Notes: generated from the letters alone by a model not told the origin. A stretch of 64,000 nt of DNA from Symbiodinium natans (GCA_905221605.1 CAJNDS010002416.1:247624-311623), one strand, 5' to 3'. Counted from the stretch's first letter, positions 11,426 through 21,300 are shown. Translations and numbers: made by a program.

Positions 11426-11590
11426 TGAGAGAGAGAGAGAGAGAGAAAAAAAAAAAAGACAAAGAGAAGAGAAAGAGAAAGAGAAGAGAAAGAGAAAGAG
11501 TAAGAGAAAGAGTGAGAGTGAGAGTGAGAGAGAGAGAGAAAAGAGAGAGAGAGAGAGAACAAAAAAACAAGAGAGAGGGAGAGTGCAGGG
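11426..11590. repeat. GA-rich low-complexity tract
   Basis: A purine tract made of GAGA and AGAAAGAG. Long open frames here on both strands encode only R/E/K or S/L runs and are artefacts. Confidence 0.9.
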
Positions 11591-11862
11591 TTTCGACTGC
11601 GTTTTTGGCATAAGGTTTATTGCTTTAGGGACTGTCCTTGACGATGGGTAAGAAGGGGTGAACCCGGAATGATGTGTCATGAGGTCTAGACTTGGAGTCA
11701 CGGAAACGAAGCAACTTTCAAACCCCCAAACCCTAAACCCTAAACCCCAAGCACCGACACTGCTAACCTCTGTTGCCATGATTTGAAACCCGGGGTCGTG
11801 ACCCCCAACCCAAAACCACCCCGGCGTAAGAGAGGGGTCGGAAAACACTAGTAGTGGCAATC

Positions 11863-11940
11863 CCTTATGGCCCCTTTAATTTAAGTCTACGAAAAAATGT
11901 CACCCAAAGTCCGAGTCTAATTATTCAGGCCCCGCTATAT
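11863..11940. mobile_element. MITE-like element, family L
   Basis: It carries TCCCTTATGGCCCCTTTAAT and TCTAATTATTCAGGCCCCGC. It matches 20656-20769, 44187-44287 and 50078-50170. It ends about a dozen bases before the acceptor of the J-domain exon. Confidence 0.6.
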
Positions 11941-11953
11941 AACTTGGCACCAG

Positions 11954-12033
11954 GTGAAAGCCGCGTACCGCAACAAAGTCAAAGCCAACCATCCGGACAA
12001 AGGCGTGGATGCGGGAGCTGCGGAGAAGTTTAG
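11954..12033 (+). CDS. DnaJ J-domain exon
   Basis: The exon runs from a CCAG acceptor (ending 11953) to a donor GTTTTAG at 12034. It reads VKAAYRNKVKANHPDKGVDA then GAAEKF. It includes helix II, the invariant HPD loop (HPDK) and the start of helix III of a J-domain, the part that stimulates Hsp70 ATPase activity. The known family pattern is KAYR..A...HPDK......EKF. Neighbouring exons of the gene were not identified: upstream is a family L element and downstream a TTTAGGG tract. The intron begins with telomere-like sequence. Confidence 0.8.
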
Positions 12034-12700
12034 GTTTTAGGGTTAGGGTTTAGGGTCTAGGGTTTAGGGTTTAGGGTTTAGGGTTGGGGAACCTGATCAC
12101 TAAACACTGAACCCGAAACCTTAATTAATAATTAAGGGGGGGTGGGAGTGGTTAGGTGGGAGTGGGAGGGTGGTGGGAGAGGAGGGTGGGGGGGATTAGG
12201 TGGTAGTGGTTGGGTGGGAGTGGGAGGGGGGGAATGGCATTGGAGGGGGGGGTTAGGTGGGGGGAGGGTGGGGGGCGTTAGGTGGGAGTGGAGGTGTGGG
12301 GGGTGGGAGTGGTTAGGTGGGAGTGGGAGGGTGGTGGGAGTGGAGGGTGGGGGGGATTAGGTGGGAGTGGTTGTGGGAGGGGGGGGTGTGGTGGGGGTCC
12401 AAATCCCATGCAAGCGGGGGGGTTAGGTGGGAGTGGTTAGGTGGGAGTGGGATGGTGGGGGGGGGGGGGGTGTGGTGGGGGTCGAAATCCCATGGGAGGG
12501 GGGGTAGGAGGGGCCGAGGCGAGGTGGGAGTTGGATGGACGGGGGTCAGGTGGGAGGGGGGGGGTTGTAGGTTGTACGGGGGGCCCGATGTGCGCAAGCG
12601 ATGCCACGGTACGGCGCGGGCGTGTGTGCGATACTACCGGTTCGGTATGTGGTGCGTTGCGGTTTGCGATTTTTGTATTGTTGAAACAACCCTGATTATG
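12034..12700. repeat. Telomeric units then G-rich minisatellite
   Basis: TTTAGGG units at 12034-12085 are followed by about 430 bases (12134-12565) of degenerate GGTGGGAGTGG and GTTAGGTGGGAGTGG units. The long plus-strand frames here are glycine/tryptophan repeat artefacts. No gene is supported. Confidence 0.8.
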
Positions 12701-12961
12701 CCCTACAAAAAAAGCTTTAATTTTCAGGCCCCGAGTAGAAGCCTTAGTCGCGCTTCACTTTGGCTGAGGGTCCCTCTAGTCATGATCAAGCATGCAATTG
12801 CGCCTAGGTTCCCGAGAGAGCACACCTAAGTCCTTAACTCTTGAACCTCAAACCATATAAGCCACAAACACCCAACCCTAAGCTAATCAATTTCCTTAAG
12901 CCGTAAGCCCCAAACCCTACGTGCGCGCCCGAGAGAGACACGCGAAGGCGGCGACTCGCAG

Positions 12962-13009
12962 GGCTTCGTCCGTGTGCGCACGGCGTGGCTTGGCAAGAGA
13001 ATTATCGCC
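12962..13009 (+). CDS. Possible exon, unknown product
   Basis: After ACTCGCAG the frame reads GFVRVRTAWLGKRIIAY, and the sequence then runs straight into a family G inverted-repeat element. The amino-acid mix is plausible but no family is recognised. Confidence 0.35.
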
Positions 13010-13122
13010 TACTGGTTCCTAGAAAGGGATTTGGGTATTCGGTACCCCATTTAGTCCCTTAAAGGCTTAAATGCAGGCGACAGAAGGCACCTAACTCCCA
13101 AATGCCCTACTAAGAACCAGTA
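13010..13122. mobile_element. MITE-like element, family G
   Basis: An inverted repeat pairs TACTGGTTCCTAGAAAGGGA with CCCTACTAAGAACCAGTATT. It is related to 58340-58450 and 60929-61035. Confidence 0.6.
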
Positions 13123-13917
13123 TTGGGCTGAGGCTTGGAGATGTTGTGGCCCTATGATATTTGGGGGGGTTTAGGGGGTGTAGAGGTCTTGCGCATCAAA
13201 GGGTTTTAGGTTTTTCTTTTTTCTTGTGCAGGGTTTATTGGGGTTTCAGGTTGCATTTGGGCTATGGCTGCCCCTCGGTCTCCTTTCTGAACCTTGCACG
13301 CTTTACCAGGTTTTTGGTCTCTTGTCCCTCCTGAAGGCCCCATTCAGGTACCGCTGTCTTCGGAGACCCCTGTCTAGGGCCTAGGGTCTGAGTTTAGGGT
13401 TCAGGGCCTAGGGTCTGAGTTTAGGGTTTGAGTGTTGACCCTAGACCCAAAACCCTAAACCCTAGACCCTAGACCCTGGACCCCAAAACCCTGAACCCCC
13501 AAAAGCCAGCCATGGTTTCGTTTTTAGGGGGTCGCCGCCCCTTGACGAGGGAGTCGTAGGAACGTCCAGGTGACTCAGCTGAAGCCCTACAACCCACTCA
13601 GAGCCCTAAACATGAAACAGCGGGCGGCTTAAGGCTTCAGGGTTTAGTTTAGGTTTTAGGGTTTAGGGCTTTGCTTGTAAACCCCACCACATAAACCTTT
13701 GGCCCTTAACCCTCGATCCCGCAACCCTGAACCCCAAACCCCAAACCCCAAACCCTAAACCCCAGACCCCGAACCCGCAGCCTGCATGAGGGACCAAAAG
13801 CGTGTCCACTCCAAACCCTCAAATGCCGAAACCTAAACCCTTGGGTTTAGGGTTTAGGTTTAGGGTTTTGGGTTTTGGTTTTGTTGAGGGTTTAGGGAAC
13901 TTCCCTCCCTCCCAAAG

Positions 13918-13949
13918 CAAGTGCCATCCGCCCTCACCGTGGCTGCAAG
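13918..13949 (+). CDS. Possible exon, unknown product
   Basis: It runs from AAAG to a donor-like GTACCT and reads QVPSALTVAAR. The frame stays open to 14000, so the donor may lie later. No family is recognised. Confidence 0.35.
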
Positions 13950-15198
13950 GTACCTAGCGCTCTCTAGCGATGCGAATCTTCAGGACCGGGGGCATAAGCG
14001 ATAGTGCACGAGTGTTGTTTTTTTGATATGTTTGAAGGGGGTGAGTCACCCCTAAATCCTTTACAAACCCTAAACCCTAAACCCTGAACCCTGAACCCTA
14101 AACCCTAAACCCTAAATCCTGGCGGATTTCAATTCTGCTTTGAGCCTGTTGTTCCTAAACCCAAAGCCTTAACCCCTGAACCTTATAACCGAAACCCTGA
14201 ACCCTAACACAGGAATGCTTCGTATATACAGCCAGCCCCATGGTGCCTTCTGCTTGATGATTGTTCAACCGTTTCAACCCCTCAAGCCCTACAATCCGCA
14301 AGCCCTCGAGCCCTTAAGCCCAGCAGACACCCCCCCAAAACACGAAACCCTAACCCTAAACCCTAAACCCCTATTTCAACCCGAAATCCCCAAGCTTCCA
14401 CCCTAAACCCCTAACTCCTAACCCTATTTCAACCCGAAGCCCCCAAGCTTCCACCCTAAACCCTTAACCCTATATCAACCCCGAAGCCTCCAAGCCTCCC
14501 CCCCCAACTTGGCAGTGGAAGTTCAGAGAATTGGGCTTATGGGGTTTTAGGCTCCCCTAAACCCTAAATCCTAAACCCTAAACCCTAAACCCTAAACCCG
14601 AAACCCTGAACCCGAAACCCTAAACCCGTTTAAAGGGTTCGGGGCCGGGGCTTCGGGTATAGGGTTTCGGTCTGAGGCTTTGCAGGGTTTAGGAGCTTAG
14701 GGTTGCAGGGTACATGTAGGTTTCATGGGTTTAGGGTTCAGGGTTCAGGGTTTAGGGCTTAGGGTTTAGGGCTTAGGTTTTAGGGCTTCAGAGGTTCACA
14801 GGGCTCATAGGGTTTGAGGGTTTCTGAAGGGTCGCCGATTTGTAGACTTCAGGGCTTATGGGGCTCATGGGACCCAGAGGGGGCTTTAGGGCATCAGGCA
14901 TTTAGCATAAAGTATACTTGGAGGTTCATGGTACTTATTAACCTATTAGCCAAATATAGCAAGCCCCTTAAGTGCCCTAATATGGTTATAAGTACAGTTA
15001 TAAGTACACTTATAACTGGCTAATAGCTACCAGGAACCTCCAAGTAGGGTATAGGGGCTAGGGAAAAACGGTCGAGGGCTTCGAGGCCCGGGGCTTCAAA
15101 CCTCAACGGGTTTTGGGCTTTGGGCTTTGGGCTTAGGGTCTAGGGTTTAGGGTTTAGGGCGGCCTTGAGCGCGCAATCCTGAACAGCGAAACTTCCAG
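13950..15198. other. Repeat-dense stretch without a supported gene
   Basis: It holds telomeric units in both orientations (14060-14120, 14340-14480, 14555-14625, 14725-14790) and one family B element. Confidence 0.5.
14915..15047. mobile_element. MITE-like element, family B
   Basis: A long palindrome runs from TACTTGGAGGTTCATGGTAC at the left to CAGGAACCTCCAAGTA at the right, with inner arms built of TTATAAGTACAGTTATAAGT. Other copies are at 22321, 26136, 40617 and 47978. Confidence 0.8.
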
Positions 15199-15234
15199 GC
15201 GACGCCCGGCGTGGTGCCTGAACTCTGCGATGAG
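15199..15234 (+). CDS. Probable short exon, unknown product
   Basis: CCAG precedes and GTTTCGG follows the 36-base exon ATPGVVPELCDE. It is in phase 0 at both ends. No family is recognised. Confidence 0.4.
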
Positions 15235-15392
15235 GTTTCGGGGGAGACGTGGGTTTCGGGTGTTCGTTTTTTTTTTTTTGGGGGGGGGGGGGGGTTGTGG
15301 GGTGCTACCCTTACACCGCAATTGCCCCCTAGACCGTGGGCCCCTAAACCCTAAACCCTAAACCTTAAACCCTAAACCCTAAACCCCCCAAG

Positions 15393-15441
15393 CGCCACCC
15401 CGCAAAGTTGCCACCGATCTCGGGGCTCTGGGAGTCTGGCG
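15393..15441 (+). CDS. Probable short exon, unknown product
   Basis: It reads RHPAKLPPISGLWESG. A CCCTAAA tract ends about 10 bases before it, and the donor GTTTGGTTTAGGG is telomere-like. Confidence 0.4.
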
Positions 15442-15832
15442 GTTTGGTTTAGGGTTTAGGGGTCTGGCTTGAGACCTTCTCATTTTCGATGTGAAGCATG
15501 GGTGTTTATCGTTGATTATGGTGAGTTCGCATAGGCCTGCTTAGTGATGGTGGGGCGTGACTTCAGTGTACAGTTTTCTAAGTTACGCAGCCTTGAATTA
15601 AGGGTGCCCCCCCCCCCCTCAAAAGGCGGCCGCAAATTTCTGAAAGGGGGAACATCCCAAGTTGAACTTCCTAATTGACAGCCATGGTTTGGCAGACCTG
15701 GGCATGCCTTTGGGGGGGGGGGGGGGGGCAGGGTTTGGGGTTTAGGGTTTAGGGTTTAGGGTTCAGGGTTTAGGGTTCAGGGTTCAGGGTTTAGAGTTTA
15801 GGGCTTGGGGTCCAGCATCTTTCTGCCGGCAG

Positions 15833-15893
15833 GGTCACCAGCGACAATCCGACTTCGAACTGCGGGATCATCGTGCCGGCCGGCCCAGCATCT
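15833..15893 (+). CDS. Possible exon, unknown product
   Basis: After GCCGGCAG two frames are open (for example VTSDNPTSNCGIIVPAGPAS). A CCCTAAA tract follows. The frame is not resolved. Confidence 0.3.
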
Positions 15894-15940
15894 GACCCTA
15901 AACCCTAAACCCTAAACCCTAAACCCTAAAAAACCCTAAG

Positions 15941-16052
15941 CCCACCGAGGCCAAGAAGCAAGTCTTAGTTCTTCCCGAAACCCGAAGCCCTATCCGGCTC
16001 ATGTTGTGGCGCAGGCAAGTCCCCGGTTCTCGCTTTCCGGTTTGCCTGTATG
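15941..16052 (+). CDS. Possible exon, unknown product
   Basis: The island follows a CCCTAAA tract and has two long open frames. One includes TEAKKQVLVLPETRSPIRLM. A second acceptor-like GGCGCAG lies inside at 16013. A G-run follows. Exon edges are unresolved. Confidence 0.3.
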
Positions 16053-16145
16053 GGGGGGGGGGGGGTTCCGCAATTTAGGGGGTTTAGGGTTTAGGGTTTT
16101 GGGTTTTGGGCTTAATTAGGGTTTAGAGTTTCGGGTTGAGGTGGG

Positions 16146-16246
16146 CTTCCGAAATTTTAGGGGTACCTTATTGGGATCCTGATTTTTAGGGAATCTTCTA
16201 TTTGGGGGTCTATTTTAGATTCCCCCATTTTCGTAAACCCCGACAT
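16146..16246 (+). mobile_element. MITE-like element, family C
   Basis: It carries GGGGTACCTTATTGGGATCC at the left and CCCCATTTTCGTAAACCCC at the right. Confidence 0.55.
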
Positions 16247-16432
16247 GCTTTCGGTCTCTAGGGTGTATGGGGCTTGGGGTCGGTTGGCTTCGTTCAGTCG
16301 TGTCCTTCGAGGGGACGCTCACGCGGTCAAGTGCAGCCAACAGCTCGCAGCACGGAACCCTAAACCCTAAACCCTAAACCCTAAACCCTAAACCCTAAAC
16401 CCTAAACCCGCCTAAAAACCCTAAAATGTGAG

Positions 16433-16494
16433 TTACTCCCCGAGAGGCCGGTGCACGACTTGGAGGTGCTTAGAACAGATGCCGAAATGTCTGG
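16433..16494 (+). CDS. Probable exon abutting a MITE, unknown product
   Basis: It reads LLPERPVHDLEVLRTDAEMS and stops where a family D element begins. The first bases of the element (GGGTAGCCC) offer the GT donor. No family is recognised. Confidence 0.4.
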
Positions 16495-16603
16495 GTAGCC
16501 CAGTGGTAACTACCCTTTACCCTTTTTTTGGGTTCTGGGTTCCCTTATAAAATAACCAACCCAAAAAAAGGGTGCCCTTATTATGGTAGGTTACTGGGCT
16601 ACC
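16493..16603. mobile_element. MITE/introner-like element, family D
   Basis: Near-perfect inverted arms start GGGTAGCCCAGTGGTA and end TTACTGGGCTACC. The inner arms are CCCTTTTTTTGGGTTCTGGG and AACCCAAAAAAAGGGTGCCC. It sits at the exact right edge of a codon-like island. Confidence 0.8.
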
Positions 16604-16698
16604 GAAGATGTTGAAGGCAGTTGATGCCTGTTGGGAAAGAATGGCAACTTGTGGGGGTACTGGGCGGCCCAGTGTGATGGTCACATTTATTCCTCCAG

Positions 16699-16784
16699 CC
16701 GCCTGTCACAACTGCTTCATCCCTCCACGCCCGCGTGAAGGCGATGGGAGTGCAGGTTGTGTCTGACAAGAGCAATTACGAGGG
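16699..16784 (+). CDS. Probable exon, unknown product
   Basis: It begins after CCTCCAG and reads PPVTTASSLHARVKAMGVQV then VSDKSNYEG. A GT at 16756 could end it earlier. No family is recognised. Confidence 0.4.
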
Positions 16785-17039
16785 ACCCTCAACCCTCATC
16801 CCTAGATCCTAAGTGAATCAAAACAGCTACGGCTTTTGGGTCTATAAGGCTTGAGCTGGTTGTTTAAAGTCATACTTGCTTATGGGTACGTACACGCAGG
16901 AGTACAAGTTATAAGTACCTTTTTTGGGTCCCAAGTACAGCTGCCCTATTCTGAACCCTACTTGTATCAGATATTGAACGTTTCGGAGACTATCGAGCTC
17001 AATTTATGTCCAGAGTTCCGAGGGTAGGTGGAGCTCTTA

Positions 17040-17195
17040 GTATCAAGGGACTACAGGAGGGACCCTTATAAGGGACCTTAGGGGTTGTTTACGGCTTATT
17101 GAGGGGGCTGCTTCGGTATATAGGGACTATATGAGGTACATATAGGGATTAGAGATGAAGGGTCCTTTCTAGGGGTCTCTCCTTCTACCCCTGAA
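17040..17195. mobile_element. MITE-like element, family F
   Basis: An imperfect palindrome runs from GGGACTACAGGAGGGACCCT to AAGGGTCCTTTCTAGGGG, with TATATAGGGACTATATGAGG inside. Confidence 0.5.
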
Positions 17196-17314
17196 TTCTG
17201 AATGGTAGGGAGTTGCTTCCCTTGTATCGCCCTGCTGCCCTTTCAAAGGATCACATAAGCACCCGAATTCCCTCATTCCCTACGAAGAAGCAGGAAGTGC
17301 TTGATGCTCATGTG

Positions 17315-17415
17315 AAGCAGGGTTTACATTCCTGCTTTTGGTGAGTGTATATAAGGTTCCTTTTCTAATTATTGGTGAGTGTATATGCCGGGTGTCCTTT
17401 TGGGGGTAGAAGAAA
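17315..17415 (+). mobile_element. Short repeated element, family E
   Basis: It starts AAGCAGGGTTTACATTCC, holds two GGTGAGTGTATAT blocks and ends CCTTTTGGGGGTAGAAG. Confidence 0.6.
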
Positions 17416-17477
17416 AAAACCCTAAACCCTAAACCCTAAACCCTAAATCCTAAACCCTGAACCCTACGTTTGGCGAG

Positions 17478-17517
17478 GGACTTCGAAAGCGCCGAATTGA
17501 ACTAGGGTCATGCCTAG
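17478..17517 (+). CDS. Possible short exon, unknown product
   Basis: It runs from GGCGAG to a donor GTGAGAC and reads GLRKRRIELGSCL. Telomeric units lie on both sides. Confidence 0.35.
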
Positions 17518-17566
17518 GTGAGACTTCTTTGTGTCCGCGCCAGGCAGGCAAGTCCAGGGGCGTTGC

Positions 17567-17787
17567 CCTAAACCCTAAACCCTAAACCCTAAACCCTAAA
17601 CCCTAAACCCTAAACCCTAAACCCTAAACCCTAAACCCTAAACCCTAAACCCTAAACCCTAAACCCTAAACCCTAAACCCTAACCTAAACCCTAAACCCT
17701 AAACCCTAAACCCTAAACCCTAAACCCTAAACCCTAAACCCTAAACCCTAAACCCTAAACCCTAAACCCTAAACCCTAAACCCTAAC
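17567..17787. repeat. Long telomeric-type tract, CCCTAAA
   Basis: About 31 tandem units with one slip (CCCTAACCTAAACCC) near 17682. It is one of the two longest uninterrupted tracts in the window. Confidence 0.95.
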
Positions 17788-17801
17788 CTCATCCTCCTCA
17801 G

Positions 17802-17846
17802 ATGTTCCGAGGCCCTTGTCCGAGAGCTGTTCGAGAAGGAGCTCCC
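17802..17846 (+). CDS. Probable exon, unknown product
   Basis: The acceptor CTCCTCAG sits 15 bases after the long CCCTAAA tract. The exon reads CSEALVRELFEKELP and ends at GTGCCTG. It is a charged, probably helical segment. No family is recognised. Confidence 0.45.
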
Positions 17847-18032
17847 GTGCCTGAACCCTAAACCCTATGTAAAACCTAAACCCTAAACCCTAAACCCTAA
17901 ACCCTATACCCTACCCTAAGCCCCAAACCCTGCCTGGTTGAGTATGCCTGAATTCAAGGGTCTTAGGCTAAAAGTTGACACGCCTCGAGCTGTGTGAGGT
18001 TCCCCCAAGGGTAAGTTCAAGTTCGTCTACAG

Positions 18033-18070
18033 GCAGGCATTTCTCTCAGCAGCGCAGGCCATAAACCTCC
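18033..18070 (+). CDS. Probable short exon, unknown product
   Basis: After CTACAG it reads QAFLSAAQAINL. The donor is GTGTACC, followed by a CCCTAAA tract. Confidence 0.4.
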
Positions 18071-18077
18071 GTGTACC

Positions 18078-18148
18078 CCAAACGCTAAACCCTAAACCCT
18101 AAACCCTAAACCCTAAACCCTAAACCCTAAACCCTAAACCCTAAACCC
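18078..18148. repeat. Telomeric-type tract, CCCTAAA
   Basis: About nine units. Confidence 0.9.
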
Positions 18149-18296
18149 CAAACCCAGACTTCAGAAGTTGCTGAAGATTGGGAGCCTTTGAGTTTTATCG
18201 GGCTTTCCTCTCGAACTCGAAAGTTGGGGTTCCAGGGTTCAGGGTTTGAGGTTTAGGATTCAGGCTTAAGGCTTTGGGGTTCAGGGTTGGGGCTTG

Positions 18297-18571
18297 GGGT
18301 TTAGGGTTTAGGGTTTAGGGTTTGGGTTTGGGGTTTAGGGTTTAGGGTTTAGGGTTTAGGGTTTAGGGTTTAGGGTTTAGGGTTTAGGGTGAGGTGGGGT
18401 GTGCAAGGACGGCGTGGACTTGGAGTTGTGCATCAGGCGGCAGGACGAGGCCGGCACCTGAGTACCTGCGAGGGTCTTCGGGCTTAGGGTTTGGGATTTA
18501 GGGTTTAGGGTTTAGGGTTTAGGGTTTAGGGTTTAGGGTTTAGGGTTTAGGGTTTAGGGTTTAGGGTTTAG
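18297..18571. repeat. Two telomeric-type tracts, TTTAGGG
   Basis: Tracts at 18297-18391 and 18497-18571 flank an island of about 100 bases. The island has an open frame (CKDGVDLELCIRRQDEAGT) that is too weak to list as an exon. Confidence 0.9.
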
Positions 18572-18975
18572 GGGGTTTAGGGTGTGGTTTTCAGGGTGAA
18601 GGGTTTAGGGTTCACGGGGGGGTTTAGGGCTTATGAGCTTCATAGGGTTCGCACGGAGTAATAATTAGGTTTGCAGGGCTTATCGGGTTCAGAGGGATAG
18701 GCGCTGTGGGTATAGGGGTTTTATAGGGGGGTTTAGGGGTTCAGGGGTTGGCGTAGGGTGTACAGGGGCGGCTTATAGGGTTTATGCGCGTTTGGCCGTT
18801 TCTATGGGCTTATAGGGTTTTGTGTGCTGATCGGCTCTTAGGAGGGGGGGAGCTCTTGGGGTGGTGGGGCTTGCCTGGGTTAGGGCTTTCGTGCATGTAG
18901 GGTTTAGGCTTGTTCCGTTTGTGTGGTTTAGTTGCAGGTAGGGCTTAGGGTTTCGGGTTGAAAGCCTAAACCAAG

Positions 18976-19110
18976 TGCACCTACAAGTACATCACGTACG
19001 TGCGCGAGCGAGATGGCGCAAGCGACGCAAGCGCTACCGCCCCCGCGTTGGTTCGCGGCCAGCTGGCGGGAATGGATTGGGCCATGTACCAAAACCGCAT
19101 CCAGCAGTTC
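18976..19110 (+). CDS. Probable exon, unknown product
   Basis: It is 135 bases long and phase 0 at both ends, from ACCAAG to a donor GTGTGCC. It begins CTYKYITYVRERDGASDASA and ends MDWAMYQNRIQQF, with an alanine-rich middle. Codon choice is GC-rich at third positions. It lies just before a CCCTAAA tract. No family is recognised. Confidence 0.55.
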
Positions 19111-19555
19111 GTGTGCCTTCAACCCTAAACCCTAAACCCTATAAACCCTCAACCCTAAACCCCAGTCGAGTCTGGGACACAGACCGAGGCGGACCCGTGT
19201 TCATAATCTTTCAAGCCCGAAACCGTGTAAGCCTTAAACAAGCCCAAACACCCGAAGCCTCCTTAACCTTCTTAACCCCAAACCATCAGTTGCTACCTTA
19301 CGCCCTAGACCCTAAACTCTCAAGACCTGTATAAAGACAAGTTGTAGATTCAAATATTGTGTCTTCACCACCCCGGCCCTTTCCAAGCAGGGGCCCCCGC
19401 AAGCCCGAAGAAGCACTAAGGAACCCGCCAGGTCTTCGTGAGTTGGGGTATACCATTTAGGCGCTTCACAGGCTTCCAGAAGAGGCCACAGAAACCCTGA
19501 ACCCCAAACCCTAAGCCCCAAACCCTAAACCCTAGCCCCAAACCCTCAACCCTAA

Positions 19556-19610
19556 ATCCTAAACCCTAAACCCTAAACCCTAAACCCTAAACCCTAAACC
19601 CTAAGCCCTA
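19556..19610. repeat. Telomeric-type tract, CCCTAAA
   Basis: About eight units ending six bases before the acceptor of the next exon. Confidence 0.9.
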
Positions 19611-19617
19611 CCCTCAG

Positions 19618-19690
19618 GTCATGAAGGCCTTGGGCCTGGAGAGGTGCGACCTCGGTGCCATCAACCGGAATGAGCGCGGGGAGGACGGGA
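19618..19690 (+). CDS. Probable exon, EF-hand-like
   Basis: The acceptor CCTCAG and donor GTTAGC bound 73 bases reading VMKALGLERCDLGAINRNER then GEDG. The start resembles the helix between EF-hands 1 and 2 of the calmodulin/centrin family (the VMRALG stretch), and N-R-N-E-R-G-E-D-G has the spacing of a degenerate calcium loop. This is inference from a short segment. Confidence 0.45.
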
Positions 19691-19794
19691 GTTAGCTGAT
19701 TCTTTTCTGTCTTTATGTAAGGTGTTGCACAATTGCTCAAATTTTGTTATTCGTTTTTTATTGTTTGAATCAATATTGTCATTCTTTTTTTTGG

Positions 19795-20133
19795 TGGGGG
19801 GGGGGGGCGGGGGAGGGGACGGGGTTCTCTCTAGACAGACCCATGGCTTCTCGGACTCGAGACGGTTTGTCGGCCCGTGGCCATTGTTCATCCGGGCCTC
19901 TGGTTCACTGGCACCACGAAGATGCTGTACTGTCTTGGATTCCCAGAAGTGCGCTGCAGTGCGGCTGGTGGGGTTTATGTGGGGGGGGGGGGGGGGGGGA
20001 GGGGGGGGGCGGGGGTGGGGGGCGAGGGGGGGGGGGGGGGGGGGGGGGGGGTGGAGGGAGGGGGGGGGGGCGGGGAGGGGGGGGGGGTGGGGGGGGGAGG
20101 GGGGGGGGGGGGGGAGGAGGGGGGGGGGGGGTG
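19795..20133. repeat. G-rich low-complexity region
   Basis: A G-run (19796-19820) is followed by a unique stretch of about 160 bases, then by 150 bases of almost pure G with scattered A, C and T (19980-20133). The glycine- and proline-rich frames on both strands are artefacts. Confidence 0.85.
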
Positions 20134-20401
20134 GACTTACTATACCTACTTTGTGCCAGGCTTTGAAGAGGTTTAGGGTATAGTGCTTTTCGTGGGATTT
20201 ATGCGGTTCAGGTTTTGGCATTCTTGGGCTTGAGGGTCTGGCGTTGAGAGTCAGAGCTTTTGGGTGAGTTGGCCTGTCCAGCTTTGGCGATATTGCACTA
20301 AGTCAAGTCAGGTGAAGCCTCTTGGTTTTGAGACCCAGTCCCGGAAGAAACCCTACTAAACCGGCCCCAAACCCTTCCTGTTTCAATTTCTTCGTCAATA
20401 C

Positions 20402-20567
20402 CCAGATGGAGGTGGCGGTGGCTCCACCATCATTTGCAGGCTTGTATTATGACACAAACCCGAGGGGCTCCGTGCCGGTACTGGAGCTTGTTACAGAAGC
20501 TGTAACGGAATGTACCGGAGCCGTAACGGAGGGCTGCAATTGCACAGGAAGGAAGCTGTAATGGAGC
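20402..20567 (+). CDS. Possible coding segment, unknown
   Basis: The open frame includes MEVAVAPPSFAGLYYDTNPR, then ELVTEAVTECTGAVTEG, to TAA. It has a small internal duplication (GCTGTAACGGA and GCCGTAACGGA). It may be degenerate repeat rather than a gene. Confidence 0.3.
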
Positions 20568-20655
20568 AGTTCGCGGAGATGCAACGATCATGTGATTGAG
20601 AGAGCGCGCGATGGCGAGCTTCATGGGGCTATGCTCATCCTTTGACAGCAAAGGA

Positions 20656-20769
20656 GGTTATATAGGGGTCAGAATAATTTCGAATAATGTTCCCTTATCG
20701 TCCCTTTGTAACTGTACTGCAATAACCCCCCAAAACTCTATTCTAGTTATTCAGGCCCCTATAGTAAAG
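20656..20769. mobile_element. Introner-like element, family L, filling a short intron
   Basis: The element starts at GTTATATAGG and ends CTATAGTAAAG. It carries TGTTCCCTTATCGTCCC and TTCTAGTTATTCAGGCCCC, shared with 11863, 44187 and 50078. It lies between a codon-like stretch (to 20655) and the strong exon at 20770, so the element appears to be the whole intron. The frame also happens to be open across it. Confidence 0.6.
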
Positions 20770-20901
20770 GAATCCGATGATGATGAGGGCACGGCCACCC
20801 CTCTTGTCTACCAGTGGAACCCTCATGCTGCTGCTTCTTCGGGCTGGGATCCCCAGAATAGACCGATGAAGCATAGAAAGATGCATCCGTTTTGCTCTCA
20901 G
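20770..20901 (+). CDS. Probable exon, unknown product
   Basis: It is 132 bases, phase 0 to phase 0, AAAG|GAA to CAG|GTATAT. It begins ESDDDEGTATPLVYQWNPHA and ends MKHRKMHPFCSQ. It is acidic at the N side and basic and histidine-rich at the C side. Its phase fits the next exon at 21013. No domain is recognised. Confidence 0.6.
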
Positions 20902-21012
20902 GTATATGGTTCAACCTCGTCTCTGTTTCAGGTAACCGGTGAAGAAACAACCCTAAACCCCAAACCCCAAACCCTAAACCCTAAACCCTTTCTTGTAGTT
21001 CTTACCTGGCAG

Positions 21013-21050
21013 GACATCTACAACCAGTGCTTTTACCTTGCGCTGGCCAG
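21013..21050 (+). CDS. Probable short exon, unknown product
   Basis: CTGGCAG|GAC to CCAG|GTGGGG, reading DIYNQCFYLALA. It can join in frame to the exon ending at 20901; a CCCTAAA tract lies in the intron between them. Confidence 0.5.
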
Positions 21051-21186
21051 GTGGGGCAACCCGAAACCCTTTAGTCTGATTGTGTCCTTACCAAGATAGA
21101 GAGTATGAATCTAGGGTTTTGGGTTTAGGGTATAGGGTTTAGGGTTTAGGGTTTAGGGTGGTGTTGTGACTATGAGTATGCTTCAG

Positions 21187-21266
21187 CCTATGACAAACAT
21201 GGCAATTCTGATGGGCATTCTCATGGCCTCGATGGTTCTTTGTCCTCAAACCTGCACCCCTCCCAA
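21187..21266 (+). CDS. Possible exon, unknown product
   Basis: After CTTCAG one frame reads YDKHGNSDGHSHGLDGSLSS. Another open frame across the same bases is methionine-rich and hydrophobic (MTNMAILMGILMASMVL). The correct frame is uncertain. Confidence 0.35.
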
Positions 21267-21300
21267 GTGGGAGACCGCAAGAGCCCCCCCTCAACAGCGC

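Noticed and set aside
11283-11860. Serine/leucine and arginine/glutamate rich frames
   Set aside because: Translation of GA/CT low-complexity sequence.
12142-12829. Long plus-strand open frames in the G-rich region
   Set aside because: They encode glycine, valine and tryptophan repeats that simply translate the GGTGGGAGTGG minisatellite.
17567-17787. A chromosome end
   Set aside because: The tract is interstitial, with codon-like islands on both sides, and similar tracts in both orientations occur throughout the window.
19661-20221. Glycine- and proline-rich frames on both strands
   Set aside because: They arise from the poly-G region; the unique part between runs shows no domain.
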